This document shows, piece after piece, positions 40,721 through 50,301 of a DNA stretch of 64,000 nt. How positions within the stretch are numbered: position 1 is the first letter of the stretch; the number at the start of each line of letters is the position of its first letter. The stretch comes from Paractinoplanes ferrugineus. Its GTDB lineage: Bacteria > Actinomycetota > Actinomycetes > Mycobacteriales > Micromonosporaceae. The stretch spans positions 62,001 through 126,000 of the forward strand of contig NZ_BOMM01000040.1 of the NCBI RefSeq assembly GCF_016862195.1. Direction: 5' to 3'. The notes beneath the pieces are model-generated. The model searched no databases. It was not told the DNA's origin and saw nothing but the letters and a program-made list of their open reading frames with translations. The translations under genes and the position numbers were made by a program.

Positions 40721-42331
40721 TTGGCTCGGCGTAAAGGCATCATCGCTTCCCTGCAACGCGAGCACGCCCGGCAGATCCGGGCAGCTCAGCAGGCCCAGAC
40801 GGCGTACGTCCGCCAGCAAACCGCGATGCGCCGGGCCGCCGAACAAGCCGCCCGCGCCGCGCAGCGAGCCGCCGTGGCCGACGAACGCGAACGTAAACGC
40901 CTCTACCTCGAGGCCCGCGCGGCCGAGGTCGCCGCCGACAACGCCGACATCCAAGCGCACCTCGAAGAGCTCGAACAGCTACTGCAGTCCACCCTCGAGG
41001 TCGACGACCACATCGACTTCACCCGGCTGAGAAAGCGGGTTCAGCATCCCCCGTTCAACCCGGGCCAGCTGGCCCAGCCGATCCCGGGACCGGATTGGCG
41101 GCGCTTCGAACCACCCGCGCCGACCGGACTCGGCAAAATGTTCGGCGGGCAGAGCAAGTACCAGCAGCAGCTCGCGGCCGCCCGAACGCAGTTCCTACAG
41201 GCCCAGGGTCAGCATGCCGCCGCCGAGGCCGACCGGCAGCGCCGGCTCGCCGCCGCCTACCAGCAATACCAGCAGCACTGCCAGCGCGTCGACGCCGAGG
41301 CCGCCGCACAGAACGCCGAGATCGACCGGTTCGCGGCAGCGTTCGCCGCCGGGGAGCCGCAGGCTGTCGTCGACTACTTCGGCATGGTCCTCGCGAACTC
41401 GGTCTACCCCGACGACTTCCCCCAGCAGTACCGCCTCGCCTACGTGCCCGAGTCCCGGCAGCTGGTCGCCGAATACGAGCTGCCCGCCCTGGATGTCGTG
41501 CCGGCAGTCAAGGAACATCGATACGTCAAGACCCGCGACGAGATCACCTCCACCGCCCGGCCGGCCAAGGACGTCCGCGAGCGCTACACCTCCGTGGTCA
41601 CCCAGGTCACCCTCCGCACCGTGCACGAGCTGTTCGAGGCCGACCGCACCCGGCTGGTCGACACCGTCGTGTTCAACGGCGTCGTGGACACCACCGACCC
41701 GCGCACCGGCCAAGCCGTCCGCCCGTGCCTGGTCACCCTGCGCACCACTCGCGACCAGTTCACGCCGATCAACCTGGCCAAAGTCGACCCGGCCGCCTGC
41801 CTGCAACATCTCAGCGCCTCGGTGTCCAAACGTCCCGAAGAACTCGCGCCGGTCCGGCCGGTCCTGGAGTTCGACATGGTCGACAAGCGGTTCATCGACG
41901 AGGTCGACGTCCTGGCCGACCTCGACGAACGCCCCAACCTGCTGCGCCTGAACCCTTACGAATTCGAGTCGCTGATCCAGAACCTGTTCGCCAAGATGGG
42001 CCTGGACACCAAACAGACCCGCGCCTCCCGCGACGGCGGCGTTGACTGCGTCGCCTACGACCCCCGCCCGATCTTCGGCGGCAAGGTCGTCATCCAGGCC
42101 AAGCGATACAAGAACACCGTCGATGTGTCCGCAGTCCGCGACCTGTTCGGCACTCTGCAGAACGAAGGTGCCTCCAAAGGCATCCTCGTAACCACCAGTG
42201 GCTACGGCCCCACCTCTTACGAATTCGCGTCCGGCAAACCGATCGAACTCATCGACGGCGCCAACCTGCTCTACCTCCTCGCCGAACACGCCCAGCTCCA
42301 AGCCCGTATCGACGCATCCGAACTCGAGTAG
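40721..42331 (+). CDS. Mrr-type restriction endonuclease with coiled-coil N-terminus
   Basis: A 536-residue protein. Residues 1-210 are Gln/Ala/Arg-rich coiled coil. The C-terminal 130 residues are a Mrr_cat (PD-(D/E)xK) domain: YEFESLIQNLFAKMGLDTKQT, RDGGVDCVAYDPRPIFGGK, VVIQAKRYKNTVDVSAVRDL, with Asp and Gln-Ala-Lys as the nuclease residues. Such enzymes cut methylated DNA (type IV restriction) or serve phage defence; no methylase is adjacent, which fits type IV. TTG 40721 was chosen because GGGAGGA is 4-5 bases upstream; GTG 40703 lies before that site. Isolated gene in the accessory region. Confidence 0.85.
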   Translation: MARRKGIIASLQREHARQIRAAQQAQTAYVRQQTAMRRAAEQAARAAQRAAVADERERKRLYLEARAAEVAADNADIQAHLEELEQLLQSTLEVDDHIDFTRLRKRVQHPPFNPGQLAQPIPGPDWRRFEPPAPTGLGKMFGGQSKYQQQLAAARTQFLQAQGQHAAAEADRQRRLAAAYQQYQQHCQRVDAEAAAQNAEIDRFAAAFAAGEPQAVVDYFGMVLANSVYPDDFPQQYRLAYVPESRQLVAEYELPALDVVPAVKEHRYVKTRDEITSTARPAKDVRERYTSVVTQVTLRTVHELFEADRTRLVDTVVFNGVVDTTDPRTGQAVRPCLVTLRTTRDQFTPINLAKVDPAACLQHLSASVSKRPEELAPVRPVLEFDMVDKRFIDEVDVLADLDERPNLLRLNPYEFESLIQNLFAKMGLDTKQTRASRDGGVDCVAYDPRPIFGGKVVIQAKRYKNTVDVSAVRDLFGTLQNEGASKGILVTTSGYGPTSYEFASGKPIELIDGANLLYLLAEHAQLQARIDASELE

Positions 42332-42628
42332 CCAGAGCCGTGCACGGGTCGGCAGGAGTTCCGACGTCATGTCCCCCGCGGACATCTTGGCTGACCCCGC
42401 GGCGAGCACAGCCGGTAAAGCGTCCTAGGAACCTGGGTTTGGTCCCGTGAACCACGGGCCGAAGTCGAGAACCCGGAACGCGCGCTGATACGTTGGCGGC
42501 GCGCCGAGAGGTCGACCAGTGCTGATGCGGGAACTCTCGAACGGGGGATCGTCCGTTCCCGCAGGCTGGTGCCCGGTAACCGGGGGGCGCGGATTCCCCG
42601 CGTCTCAACTCCAGGATGGTCTTCAAGG
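42332..42628. other. Intergenic region, nothing clear
   Basis: About 297 bp between Mrr and propeller genes. I see only short frames and no convincing hairpin, RNA gene or repeat. Composition is similar to the surroundings. Confidence 0.3.
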
Positions 42629-44134
42629 GTGAACGCTTCGCTGCGGGTCGAACGGATTCTGGGAGACCGGCCCTTCGCTGAGATCGGCGAGCCCGTCCTG
42701 GCGGTCATGGCCGACGATCGCCTCGCGGTCGCGGGCGAGTTCGTCCACGAGTCCCGCCGGGCGCCACTGGCCGTCTACGACACCGGTGACCTGTCCTGCC
42801 TGGCGGTTGCCCGGTCGCGTCATCCCGTCCATGCGATGGCGTTCCATCCGACGCTGCCGCTGCTGGCAGCCGGCACCGGCCGCTACGACGGCGGCTACTT
42901 CTTCGAAGGCGAACTACTTCTGCTCGACCTGCGCACGAGCGCGGTCGTGTCGCTGTTCGAACACCCGCTGGGCCGCCAGGTGCTCGGCCTGCAATGGCTC
43001 GACGACCACCGGTTACGCCTGCTGCTGGCACCACCGGACGATTGGCAGGACCGGGCGGCGTGGGTCGAGGGGCAGGTGGCGGTGGTCCGCCGCGACGACT
43101 GGAGTGCCGTCGCCCCGGCCTCGCTCGAACCGACGGAACTGGCCGGCCCTCGGGTTCCGATGCCCCGCCCCGACGACAGGGTGCCGGCAAGCGCGGCGGT
43201 GCGGCGTCTGAGCCCCCACGCTGAGCCGCGGCGCACCGTTCGCGCGGTCGAGGAACTGTCCGACGGGCGGATCCTTGCGGCGCTCGCGGATGTCACGGTG
43301 GAGTGCTGGCTGGCGTCGAGCGAGGTCCAGTGGCGCGTTTCGGACGACAATGGCCAGGATAGCGGCGGCCAGGACCTGGTGGTGTCGGCGGACCGCCGAT
43401 CGGTCTGGGTCGGCCTCGTCCGGCCCGGCTGGCAAAACGCCCCGCAGTCGCTGATCCGGTATTCACTGACCGACGGCGCCCAGCTCGACGAGATGAGTCC
43501 GCAGCATCCGTACGCTCTGGTCCAGTGCGCCGACGGACAGCCTGCCGTGGCCCCCCTCGGGACGGTGCCGCAGGCCACCCGGCTGCGGGTGCGCCGAGGC
43601 CGGCGCATCTACGTCCGGGAGGTCGAGCGTCTGGGCACGTCGTTGCTCGCACGGGCGTCCGAGTGGCTGTCGGCCGCTGATCCGGTGCCCGCCACGATCG
43701 ACGGTCGCCCGCGTGAAGCCGGCCAGGCCCGACGTCTGTTTCCGTATTCATGGGTGCCAGGCGAGTCGCACTTCGCCGGGCCAGGAGTCGAACTAGCGGA
43801 CGGCAGCCTGGTCTATGCCGGCACGGTGTACGACGGTCGGGGTCTGCAGCCGGGCGGCGCCTTCGTGGTCCGGCGCGACCTGGCCACCGGGAACCCGCTG
43901 TGGACCTCCCACACCGATCACGCCGCCGTCGATCTCGACACCGACACCGACACCGCCTATGTCGCCTACCAGGACGGCGAGATCGTGGCCCTGGATCTGC
44001 AGAACGGCGCCGTACGCCAGCGGTGGCGCCTGCCCCGCGTCTTCCCGACCGCCCTGACCGTGACCGGACCCGATCGGCTACTTGTCGGCACCAGCGACGG
44101 ACGAATTCTCGACTGCCGGACCATGCCGAGCTGA
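42629..44134 (+). CDS. Beta-propeller (WD40/PQQ-like) protein
   Basis: A 501-residue soluble protein built of beta-propeller-like blades: LAVAGEFVHESRRAPLAVYDTG, HPVHAMAFHPTLPLLAAGTG, GELLLLDLRTSAVVSLF, and later GGAFVVRRDLATGNPLWTSHTD, AYVAYQDGEIVALDLQNG and LVGTSDGRILDC, the last three close to PQQ-type blades. No signal peptide, so it is cytoplasmic. Its role is unknown; propellers of this type often act as recognition parts in accessory systems. GTG 42629. It follows the Mrr gene on the same strand after about 300 bp. Confidence 0.75.
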   Translation: MNASLRVERILGDRPFAEIGEPVLAVMADDRLAVAGEFVHESRRAPLAVYDTGDLSCLAVARSRHPVHAMAFHPTLPLLAAGTGRYDGGYFFEGELLLLDLRTSAVVSLFEHPLGRQVLGLQWLDDHRLRLLLAPPDDWQDRAAWVEGQVAVVRRDDWSAVAPASLEPTELAGPRVPMPRPDDRVPASAAVRRLSPHAEPRRTVRAVEELSDGRILAALADVTVECWLASSEVQWRVSDDNGQDSGGQDLVVSADRRSVWVGLVRPGWQNAPQSLIRYSLTDGAQLDEMSPQHPYALVQCADGQPAVAPLGTVPQATRLRVRRGRRIYVREVERLGTSLLARASEWLSAADPVPATIDGRPREAGQARRLFPYSWVPGESHFAGPGVELADGSLVYAGTVYDGRGLQPGGAFVVRRDLATGNPLWTSHTDHAAVDLDTDTDTAYVAYQDGEIVALDLQNGAVRQRWRLPRVFPTALTVTGPDRLLVGTSDGRILDCRTMPS

Positions 44135-44490
44135 GCCGGCCCGTGCCGGAGAACAGACGTTAACGGGCTGCGGTGGAGTCCGCAGTGGCACATGGGAGAT
44201 CGACGACCCGCGACGCTCTGGCGTGCTTGCCAGGAGTGCGAGGTCGGCCAGGCCAGCCGTACCGCTGATGTGGGCCAGAACTATGTAAGCGAGGCCGAGC
44301 GGTTTCGCCACCACGCTGGCCGGACGACACCAGCGCGATCCGGCGTCGACGTATCGTGCCGTGCACGAGGAGGTCGCTGGCCACTACCAATAGCCAACCG
44401 TTGGTGGTGTCCTGGGCGGTGCCACCGTCCCGGCGTATTCCGCCACGGCGGCGGCCCGGTCGTCATGACTCGTCTCGCTAACCTGTTCCC
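44135..44490. other. Intergenic region, no clear gene
   Basis: 356 bp. A minus-strand stretch (AKPLGLAYIVLAHISGTAGL, 44200-44310) has some protein-like character but no start signal and no family match, so it may be a gene fragment. Nothing else seen. Confidence 0.25.
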
Positions 44491-45444
44491 ATGGTGCCGT
44501 TTTCACCGGTGAGACCGGCAATGCTGCAACCGGGCGAGCTGGTGCGGTTGGTCGCGCCATCGGGATGGGTCCGCCCCGACCGCGCCGCCGCCGCGATACA
44601 AGCACTGACCAGCTGGGGACTTCGAGCACAGGCGGCGAAGAGCGCCCTCAGCCGCCACTTCTATCTCGCCGGAACTGACGAAGAGCGGCTGGACGATGTC
44701 AACGACGCGTTCCGCGACCCGGAGGTCCGCGCAGTCCTATGCCTGCGAGGAGGATACGGAGCGCAGCGGATCATCGACGATATCGACTTGGACGCCGTCC
44801 GCAATGATCCAAAACTCTTCATGGGCTATTCGGACATCACCGCACTTCACATCGCGCTGTGGTGCGAGACCCGTCTGTCGACCGTGCACGGCCCGGTGGC
44901 CGCCTACCTGAGCGATGCCGACAGCTCGACAAAAGGAAGCGTCCATCGGGCGCTGATGACCGGTGATCCGGTGGTCATGACCGCCGACGAGAAGGAGAGC
45001 ACCTTCGACGTTCGAGTAGCCGGCCGAGCCGAAGGAATCCTTCTCGGCGGGAACCTGACCATGCTGGCCACGATGGCAGGCGGGCGGCACAAACCGGATC
45101 TGGGCGGCGCGATTCTGGTGATCGAGGCCACGAACGAAGAGCCCTACCGAGTCGACCGCTCCCTCGTCCAGCTCAAGCGAGCCGGATGGCTCGACGGCAT
45201 CGCGGGCGTCGCCGTCGGCCAGTTCACCAACTGTGTCGACGACGGGCCGACCCCCACGGTCGAACAGGTCCTGTCGGAACAACTCGGATCGTTCGGCGTC
45301 CCGGTACTCGGCGGTCTGCCCATCGGACACGGCGACCAGCAGACCACCGTGGGCCTCGGCGTCCCGGCCGTCCTGGACGCGGACTCCGGAACACTTGTCG
45401 CCCAGCCGGTCGGCCGACCGGCAGACCAGCAAGCCTCCGGTTGA
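44491..45444 (+). CDS. LD-carboxypeptidase (peptidase S66)
   Basis: A 317-residue S66 enzyme, which removes the terminal D-Ala from murein tetrapeptides or acts on similar D-amino-acid compounds. The nucleophile Ser is in FMGYSDITALH, Glu in VIEATNEEPYRVDR, His in LPIGHGDQQTTVGLG; the family start is VRLVAPSGWVRPDR. Cytoplasmic, no signal. ATG 44491 or ATG 44521 may be the start; neither has a strong ribosome site. Members of this family also give self-immunity by cleaving peptide-nucleotide antibiotics (MccF type), which cannot be told apart from recycling here. Confidence 0.88.
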   Translation: MVPFSPVRPAMLQPGELVRLVAPSGWVRPDRAAAAIQALTSWGLRAQAAKSALSRHFYLAGTDEERLDDVNDAFRDPEVRAVLCLRGGYGAQRIIDDIDLDAVRNDPKLFMGYSDITALHIALWCETRLSTVHGPVAAYLSDADSSTKGSVHRALMTGDPVVMTADEKESTFDVRVAGRAEGILLGGNLTMLATMAGGRHKPDLGGAILVIEATNEEPYRVDRSLVQLKRAGWLDGIAGVAVGQFTNCVDDGPTPTVEQVLSEQLGSFGVPVLGGLPIGHGDQQTTVGLGVPAVLDADSGTLVAQPVGRPADQQASG

Positions 45445-45740
45445 CGACGAGAACGAGACGATCTCACCTGCTGACAATCACCTCAGCAGGACAGGACGAC
45501 CGATCGAATCAACGCTCCTGGCTGCTGATTTCGGCGGCTCTTTCCAAGCAGTCCGGCCCGGAACTGCAGGGGAGGATGCGCTGGCGGAGCAGGTCGAGGT
45601 TGCGCAGCCGTACATGGTCGTTCGAGTGCTGGTGCTCTGCTCAAAAATCTGTCGGGAATCCGGGTCACGGCGTCCGGCGACGGCGCCATCGACGATCACC
45701 GGAGTGCGTGCGCGGCCACGTCTATGGGTATGAGATCACC
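45445..45740. other. Intergenic region, nothing clear
   Basis: 296 bp with several short, mutually overlapping frames on both strands. I see no RNA gene, strong hairpin or repeat. The small gene at 45741 has no obvious promoter motif in it. Confidence 0.3.
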
Positions 45741-46118
45741 ATGAGCTCACCTATCGACGAGGACGCGCCCGCGTTGGCGACAGTGGCAGCTAGATCGGTC
45801 GAGTTGCTGAGCGACGCGACCGGGCCGGAAGTCGGGTACCCGGGTCTGACCGGCACCGGCGACGTCGAGGACGTGCTCGCCGCACTGAACCGGATGGCCG
45901 GGGACCTGCAACAAACCGCAACCCAGCTCAAGCGCTATCTCGACGACGAGTTCGCCGCGGGCCACCTCACCCGGGCGCCCGGCTCGAACGGCCAGAACGC
46001 CGAGACCGTCGCGGCCGCCAGACAGGCCCTGACCGACGTCCAAGAGAATGCTCGGACACTGGCTCGGCTTCTGACCACGGCCGAGACCGCGATGCTCGCA
46101 CTGCGACCCGGCAGCTGA
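45741..46118 (+). CDS. Small helical protein of unknown function
   Basis: A 125-residue acidic, helical protein: VAARSVELLSDATGPEVGYPG, GDVEDVLAALNRMAGDLQQT, LKRYLDDEFAAG, then ETVAAARQALTDVQENARTL. The pattern suggests a coiled-coil bundle such as a regulatory or phage-type accessory protein. ATG 45741. Family not recognised. High G/C third positions support coding. Confidence 0.6.
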   Translation: MSSPIDEDAPALATVAARSVELLSDATGPEVGYPGLTGTGDVEDVLAALNRMAGDLQQTATQLKRYLDDEFAAGHLTRAPGSNGQNAETVAAARQALTDVQENARTLARLLTTAETAMLALRPGS

Positions 46119-46403
46119 CGCAGCAGAGCCCAGGCGACCGCGACGCGATACCAGCGGAGCGCCCGGCCCGCGGTCGGATCAGGCCGAACAGGTCGGCCGG
46201 CCGCGGGTCCGGTTACCCGGCCGGCGCCACGGCGCGGCGTCCCGCCCGCATGAGGCCGGGACGCCTGCGCAAGCCGGTGAGCCCAGGCCGGGTTCCTTGG
46301 CCCAGCCGTGAGACGCGCCTTGTCAGCGGCAAGGTGGGTAGGGCTGGCCCCCCATCCGAGAGGGTTGCCAGCAGGATCGAACGCGGCCGAGAAACCGCCA
46401 AAA

Positions 46404-47381
46404 ATGATCTCCATGACCGTACAGAACGATCTCGGCGCCACGCAGAAATTGTCGCGGTTCCGCCGGGCCGCCTTCGCCCTCGTCCTGTCCGTCGCCGTAG
46501 TCGGCGCGGTCTGCGGGTGCGGTGATTCGGCGGCGTCGAAACCCGCGCACCCGGCCGGCCCAGCAGCTCCGGCCCCCGCTGCCGCGACCAACGCGGCCGA
46601 ACCCGCGAACTCGGCCTCTACGGCGGGCCAGCACATGATCACCAACAACGGGCATCGCCTGGCGTTCTACGTCGTCCCCGGGCACTCACCGGCCATCGTG
46701 TTGGACTCCGGTGGCGGCGAGGACCACACCCAGTGGAAAGACATCGTCCCGCAGCTGTCGACGGCGACCGGGTCACAGATCATCACCTACGACCGGGCGG
46801 GGTTAGGCAACAGTGACGAGGTGAGGGGCCCCTGGGACGGCCGGGCCGCCGCCTCTGACCTGCAGGCCGGTCTGCGCGAGCTCGGCATCACTGGCAATGT
46901 GATCCTCGTGTCCCACTCGCAGGCCGGGGAGGTTGCCACCTACTTCGCCCGCGCCAACCCGGGCGTACTGTCCGGGGAAGTACTCGTCGACGCCAACGTG
47001 CCCCCATTCTTCACCGACGGGCAAATTCAGCGCCTCGTCGCGCTCACCACGCCGCAACTCGAAGCGCTCAAGAAGCAGCCGTCGACGAAGGCGAACCGGC
47101 AGCTCATCGCCACATCCGAGAACTTCGGTCCCACTCATCTGGCGTACCACGAGGTCTCCTGGCCGGACAGCGTCCCGGTCACCTACATCGCGTCGGAGAA
47201 GACGCCGTTCGACGGCTCCCCGCAGGACGCCCGGCGCTGGCGCGACGCGGCGGCCGCGTTCGTCGCGGCCGGGCCCGGACGCACCCTGATCACCGCCAAG
47301 GGAAGCACACACGAGATCCCGCAGGACAAGCCCCAGCTCGTCGTCGACGAGATCGAAAAGCTGGTCGCCGCTCGCCGCTGA
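46404..47381 (+). CDS. Lipoprotein alpha/beta hydrolase
   Basis: A 325-residue exported hydrolase. Signal peptide: basic start, hydrophobic ALVLSVAVVGAV and lipobox VGAVCGC, then an Ala/Pro linker. The hydrolase fold has oxyanion region LDSGGGEDHTQW, YDRAGLGNSD, the nucleophile in VSHSQAGEVA (Gly of GxSxG replaced by Ser-His) and the His in GSTHEIPQDKP. Membrane-anchored on the outer face. Substrate unknown; related proteins hydrolyse esters or small haloalkane-like substrates. ATG 46404 or ATG 46413. Confidence 0.82.
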   Translation: MISMTVQNDLGATQKLSRFRRAAFALVLSVAVVGAVCGCGDSAASKPAHPAGPAAPAPAAATNAAEPANSASTAGQHMITNNGHRLAFYVVPGHSPAIVLDSGGGEDHTQWKDIVPQLSTATGSQIITYDRAGLGNSDEVRGPWDGRAAASDLQAGLRELGITGNVILVSHSQAGEVATYFARANPGVLSGEVLVDANVPPFFTDGQIQRLVALTTPQLEALKKQPSTKANRQLIATSENFGPTHLAYHEVSWPDSVPVTYIASEKTPFDGSPQDARRWRDAAAAFVAAGPGRTLITAKGSTHEIPQDKPQLVVDEIEKLVAARR

Positions 47382-47470
47382 ACCACCCCACCGACGATTC
47401 CACCCGCCCCGGATCAGAGGCGTCGCAATCCGCCGGCGTGAACTCTGTAGCGCCAATTGTCGACTTCTGG

Positions 47471-48121
47471 CTAGGGTCGCCCCGCCGCCGCTACCGGTGC
47501 GACGGCGCGGAGTTCGGCGGTCAGCCGCGTGGCCAGTTCCAGCGCGGATTCCGACGGCGGCGACGGTGTGGGTTCGAAGAATGTCACCTTCAACCGGGGG
47601 CGCCGCGGGAAACGGGCGATATCCACGGTTCCGGAGACCGCCGCGCAGACGATGCGGGCTTGCGGCACGGCCTGCGCGAGGCGTCCGGCGCCGCTCCGGG
47701 CGCGAAGCTGCCGGCCCTGTGAGCGGGTGCCTTCAGGGAAGATCCCGAGACAGCCGCCGGCGGAAAGACACTGCACCGCGGCATCCAGCGCGTCGGTGTC
47801 GGCTTGGCCACGCCGTACGGGAATCTGCCCCATCCCGTTGAGCACGCTGCGGAGCAGCGGATTCTTCCAGAGTGACGCTTTGGCCAGGGCTTGGATCTGC
47901 CGGTGTCGGCGGGCGGCGACCGCGATGACTACGGGGTCCCACGCGCTGTCGTGGTTTGCCACGATGATCGTCGCGCCGTGCTTGGGAACGTGGTGCACGC
48001 CCACCACTTCCAGTCGGCCCCACCAGCGGACAATCGGCCCGGCCGCCGTCATGACCGCTCGATAGACCGGCGGGATCCGGCCGGCGTTGTTGATCTCAGC
48101 GGCAGAACGATTGCGCTCCAT
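47471..48121 (-). CDS. PlsC-type 1-acylglycerol-3-phosphate acyltransferase
   Basis: A 216-residue acyltransferase with NHDSAWDPV (HxxxxD), the IPVRRGQADTDAL block and the LGIFPEGTRS block (FPEGTR), plus a final VSGTVDIARFP. It adds a second acyl chain to lysophosphatidate or a related acceptor at the membrane. N-terminal segment YRAVMTAAGPIVRWWG anchors it. Stand-alone gene, convergent with the lipoprotein hydrolase. Confidence 0.87.
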   Translation of the reverse strand: MERNRSAAEINNAGRIPPVYRAVMTAAGPIVRWWGRLEVVGVHHVPKHGATIIVANHDSAWDPVVIAVAARRHRQIQALAKASLWKNPLLRSVLNGMGQIPVRRGQADTDALDAAVQCLSAGGCLGIFPEGTRSQGRQLRARSGAGRLAQAVPQARIVCAAVSGTVDIARFPRRPRLKVTFFEPTPSPPSESALELATRLTAELRAVAPVAAAGRP

Positions 48122-48214
48122 GACTCACTCTCACTGTCCAGGCCCATGCCGCTTCACCAGCGAACGCTTGCTGCTTTGCTCGCGCCTGCCGCCGTCCCCT
48201 GCATGGACGGCGGC

Positions 48215-48484
48215 TCACGGGCCCTGTTTAACAGGTCGAGCGGGCCTCAGCAACGCGACGGAGTTGTGGTGAGGTGCGCAAGCTCCCCACGAAACTGCGT
48301 TTTGTCGGCCGGTGGGCACGCCGGTCGGACTGCGGATGGTGAGCGCGGAGTACGCGGACTTGTCGGGCTCGGTGCCGGCGAACACAACCGCGGCCTGGTA
48401 CGCGGCGACCTTTCGAGAGGCCCGGCCGGGGAGTCCGGCCGGAAGTAAGAGGCGGCTCAAGGGGCGGTCGCACGCGTGACACAC
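48215..48484 (-). CDS. Small cysteine-motif protein, unrecognised
   Basis: An 89-residue frame from GTG 48484 (AGGA 8-9 bases upstream). It begins VCHACDRPLSRLLLPAG with a CxxC-type pair, then KVAAYQAAVVFAGTEPDKS and TGVPTGRQNAVSWGACAPHH. Third codon positions in the middle are nearly all G/C, good evidence of coding, while the last 20 codons are looser. The CHAC start resembles small zinc-ribbon-containing actinomycete proteins, but I cannot name the family. It may be a fragment. Confidence 0.5.
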   Translation of the reverse strand: MCHACDRPLSRLLLPAGLPGRASRKVAAYQAAVVFAGTEPDKSAYSALTIRSPTGVPTGRQNAVSWGACAPHHNSVALLRPARPVKQGP

Positions 48485-48867
48485 GAACGGTGTCCTGAGT
48501 AGACGCCACCGGACCCGGCCTTCATCGGGGGCCGGGCAACTCTGGAAGTCCCAGGTTGACCGGTCGTGCCCAGTGCGCCCGTTTGTCGATCTGCGCCAGA
48601 TGCACCCGACTCGAGCTCCGGTACTTCTTCCTGGGCGGCAGTCCTTTCCTGCCTGCTCGGCGGCGACAAGCTGACCGGTACCCAGACGGCATGGACACGC
48701 GCATCCACACCGCTGCAACTGCGGCGTACAACCTCGCGGCACGCGACCAGGCCCACCTTCGCTCGGCGGTGACGCGGATCCGAATCGCGGCAGGCATGCC
48801 GGTACACCGGCGTTCGATCGCGGACACTGGAGGTGGGCGACGGGAATACGGGTCAGCGGAGGTGGGC
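48485..48867. other. Upstream region of dinB
   Basis: About 380 bp. The dinB frame remains open here back to 48556, with ATG 48796 and others, but composition looks less coding-like, so I treat it as leader. No LexA-type GAACNNNNGTTC box was found. Confidence 0.35.
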
Positions 48868-50235
48868 GTGAGGCAGGAGGCAAGTCTCGCGCATGTCGAT
48901 CTCGACGCCATGTTCGCCGCGGTGGAGCAACGCGACAAGCCCTCACTTCGTGGCAAGCCGGTGATTGTGGGTGGGGTCGCCGGCCGGGGTGTGGTGGCGA
49001 CCGCCTCGTACGAGGCACGCCGGTTCGGGGCCCGCTCGGCGATGCCGACCTCGGAGGCGCGGCGCCGCTGCCCGTCCGGCACCGCCTTCCTGACGCCGCG
49101 TTTCGCCGCGTACCGCAAGACCAGCGAGGTCGTGATGGCCCTGCTCCATGAGCTGTCGCCGCTGGTCGAGCAGGTCTCCATCGACGAGGCGTACATCGAC
49201 CTCGCCGCCGGCGGCCATGACCTGTCGCCGGCCGGCGTCACGGCGGTCGCCGAACAGATCCGGGCGTCGATCGCGGCCGCCACGGGCGGTGTGACGGCCT
49301 CGGTCGGGGTCGGCACCTCCAAACTCGTCGCCAAGATCGGCTCGGACCTGCACAAGCCCGACGGACTCACCATCGCCGCCGCCGGAGACGAGCAGGCTCT
49401 ACTACAACCGCTGCCGGTGACCCGCCTGCCCGGCGTCGGACCCGCCACCGCCGAACGGCTGCGCCGCGCGGGCATCCACACCATCGGTGCCCTGGCGCAG
49501 GTGGAGCTGCCGCCGCTGATCGACTGGTTCGGCCAGGCCCACGGCGCCGGCCTGTACCGGCTGGCCCGCGCCGACGACGACCGGCCGGTCGTCAGCGAAC
49601 GCGAGGCGAAATCGGTGTCGGCGGAGGAAACCTTCGCCGTCGACCTCACCGACCGGGCCCGGCTCGGCACCGAGATCGACGTACTCGCCACGAAGGTCGG
49701 CGGCCGGCTCCGAGCCGGCGGCCTGTCCGCTCGCACGGTCACGATCAAAATCCGCCACCACGACTTCACCACCATCACCCGTTCGACCACCCGGCCCCAG
49801 CCCACCGACCAGCCGCGCTTGATCGCCCAGCTCGCCCGCCGGCTCCTGGCCGAGGTGGACACCTCAGCCGGCATCCGCCTGCTCGGCGTCGGGACGAGCG
49901 GTCTGGAAACCTTCGTTCAGGACGACCTGTTCGGTGACACCGAACCGGACCAGCCCAGCGGGCAGCCGGCCCCGGGCCCAGCCCCGAGCACGACCGATCA
50001 GAGCGCCGTCGTGCGGGAGCACCACGTGCCCGGGTCTTGGCGGGCGGGCCAGGACGTGCAGCACGACCGGTACGGACCGGGATGGGTATGGGGCAGCGGA
50101 CGCGGCCTGGTCACCGTCCGGTTCGAGGGACCCACCACGGCACCGGGCCCGATCCGTACGTTCGACGCCGCCGACGCAGCCTTACTTCCGGCTGATCCAC
50201 CCGAGTGGGTAAGCAGCGCCTTATCACCGACATAG
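48868..50235 (+). CDS. dinB: DNA polymerase IV (DinB, Y-family)
   Basis: A 455-residue translesion polymerase. Catalytic acids in AHVDLDAMFAAVEQRDKP and VSIDEAYIDLA; the KPVIVGG, FGARSAMPT and GVGTSKLVAKIGSDLHKPDG segments; the HhH thumb LPGVGPATAERLRRAGIHTI; and little-finger end KIRHHDFTTITRS. A C-terminal extension of about 100 residues (GSWRAGQDVQHDRYGPGWVWG) resembles a small SH3-like domain seen on actinobacterial DinB proteins. No beta-clamp motif is plain except near FVQDDLF (QxxLF). GTG 48868 follows GGAGG by 5-6 bases. Likely role: damage-tolerant synthesis; in-island location is notable. Confidence 0.88.
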   Translation: MRQEASLAHVDLDAMFAAVEQRDKPSLRGKPVIVGGVAGRGVVATASYEARRFGARSAMPTSEARRRCPSGTAFLTPRFAAYRKTSEVVMALLHELSPLVEQVSIDEAYIDLAAGGHDLSPAGVTAVAEQIRASIAAATGGVTASVGVGTSKLVAKIGSDLHKPDGLTIAAAGDEQALLQPLPVTRLPGVGPATAERLRRAGIHTIGALAQVELPPLIDWFGQAHGAGLYRLARADDDRPVVSEREAKSVSAEETFAVDLTDRARLGTEIDVLATKVGGRLRAGGLSARTVTIKIRHHDFTTITRSTTRPQPTDQPRLIAQLARRLLAEVDTSAGIRLLGVGTSGLETFVQDDLFGDTEPDQPSGQPAPGPAPSTTDQSAVVREHHVPGSWRAGQDVQHDRYGPGWVWGSGRGLVTVRFEGPTTAPGPIRTFDAADAALLPADPPEWVSSALSPT

Positions 50236-50301
50236 CAGCGACGCCGCGGCGATGACACCGAAAGGCCCGCCCTTCATCTCCCGTGGGAGTGCGGCGAGCG
50301 G

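Noticed and set aside
42569..42628. Upstream ATG of the propeller gene (20 extra codons)
   Set aside because: No ribosome site and non-coding-like composition; GTG 42629 is preferred.
48237..48479. Plus-strand frame (VSAEYADLSGSVPANTTAAW)
   Set aside because: The opposite strand has better third-position composition and a CxxC-type start with a ribosome site.
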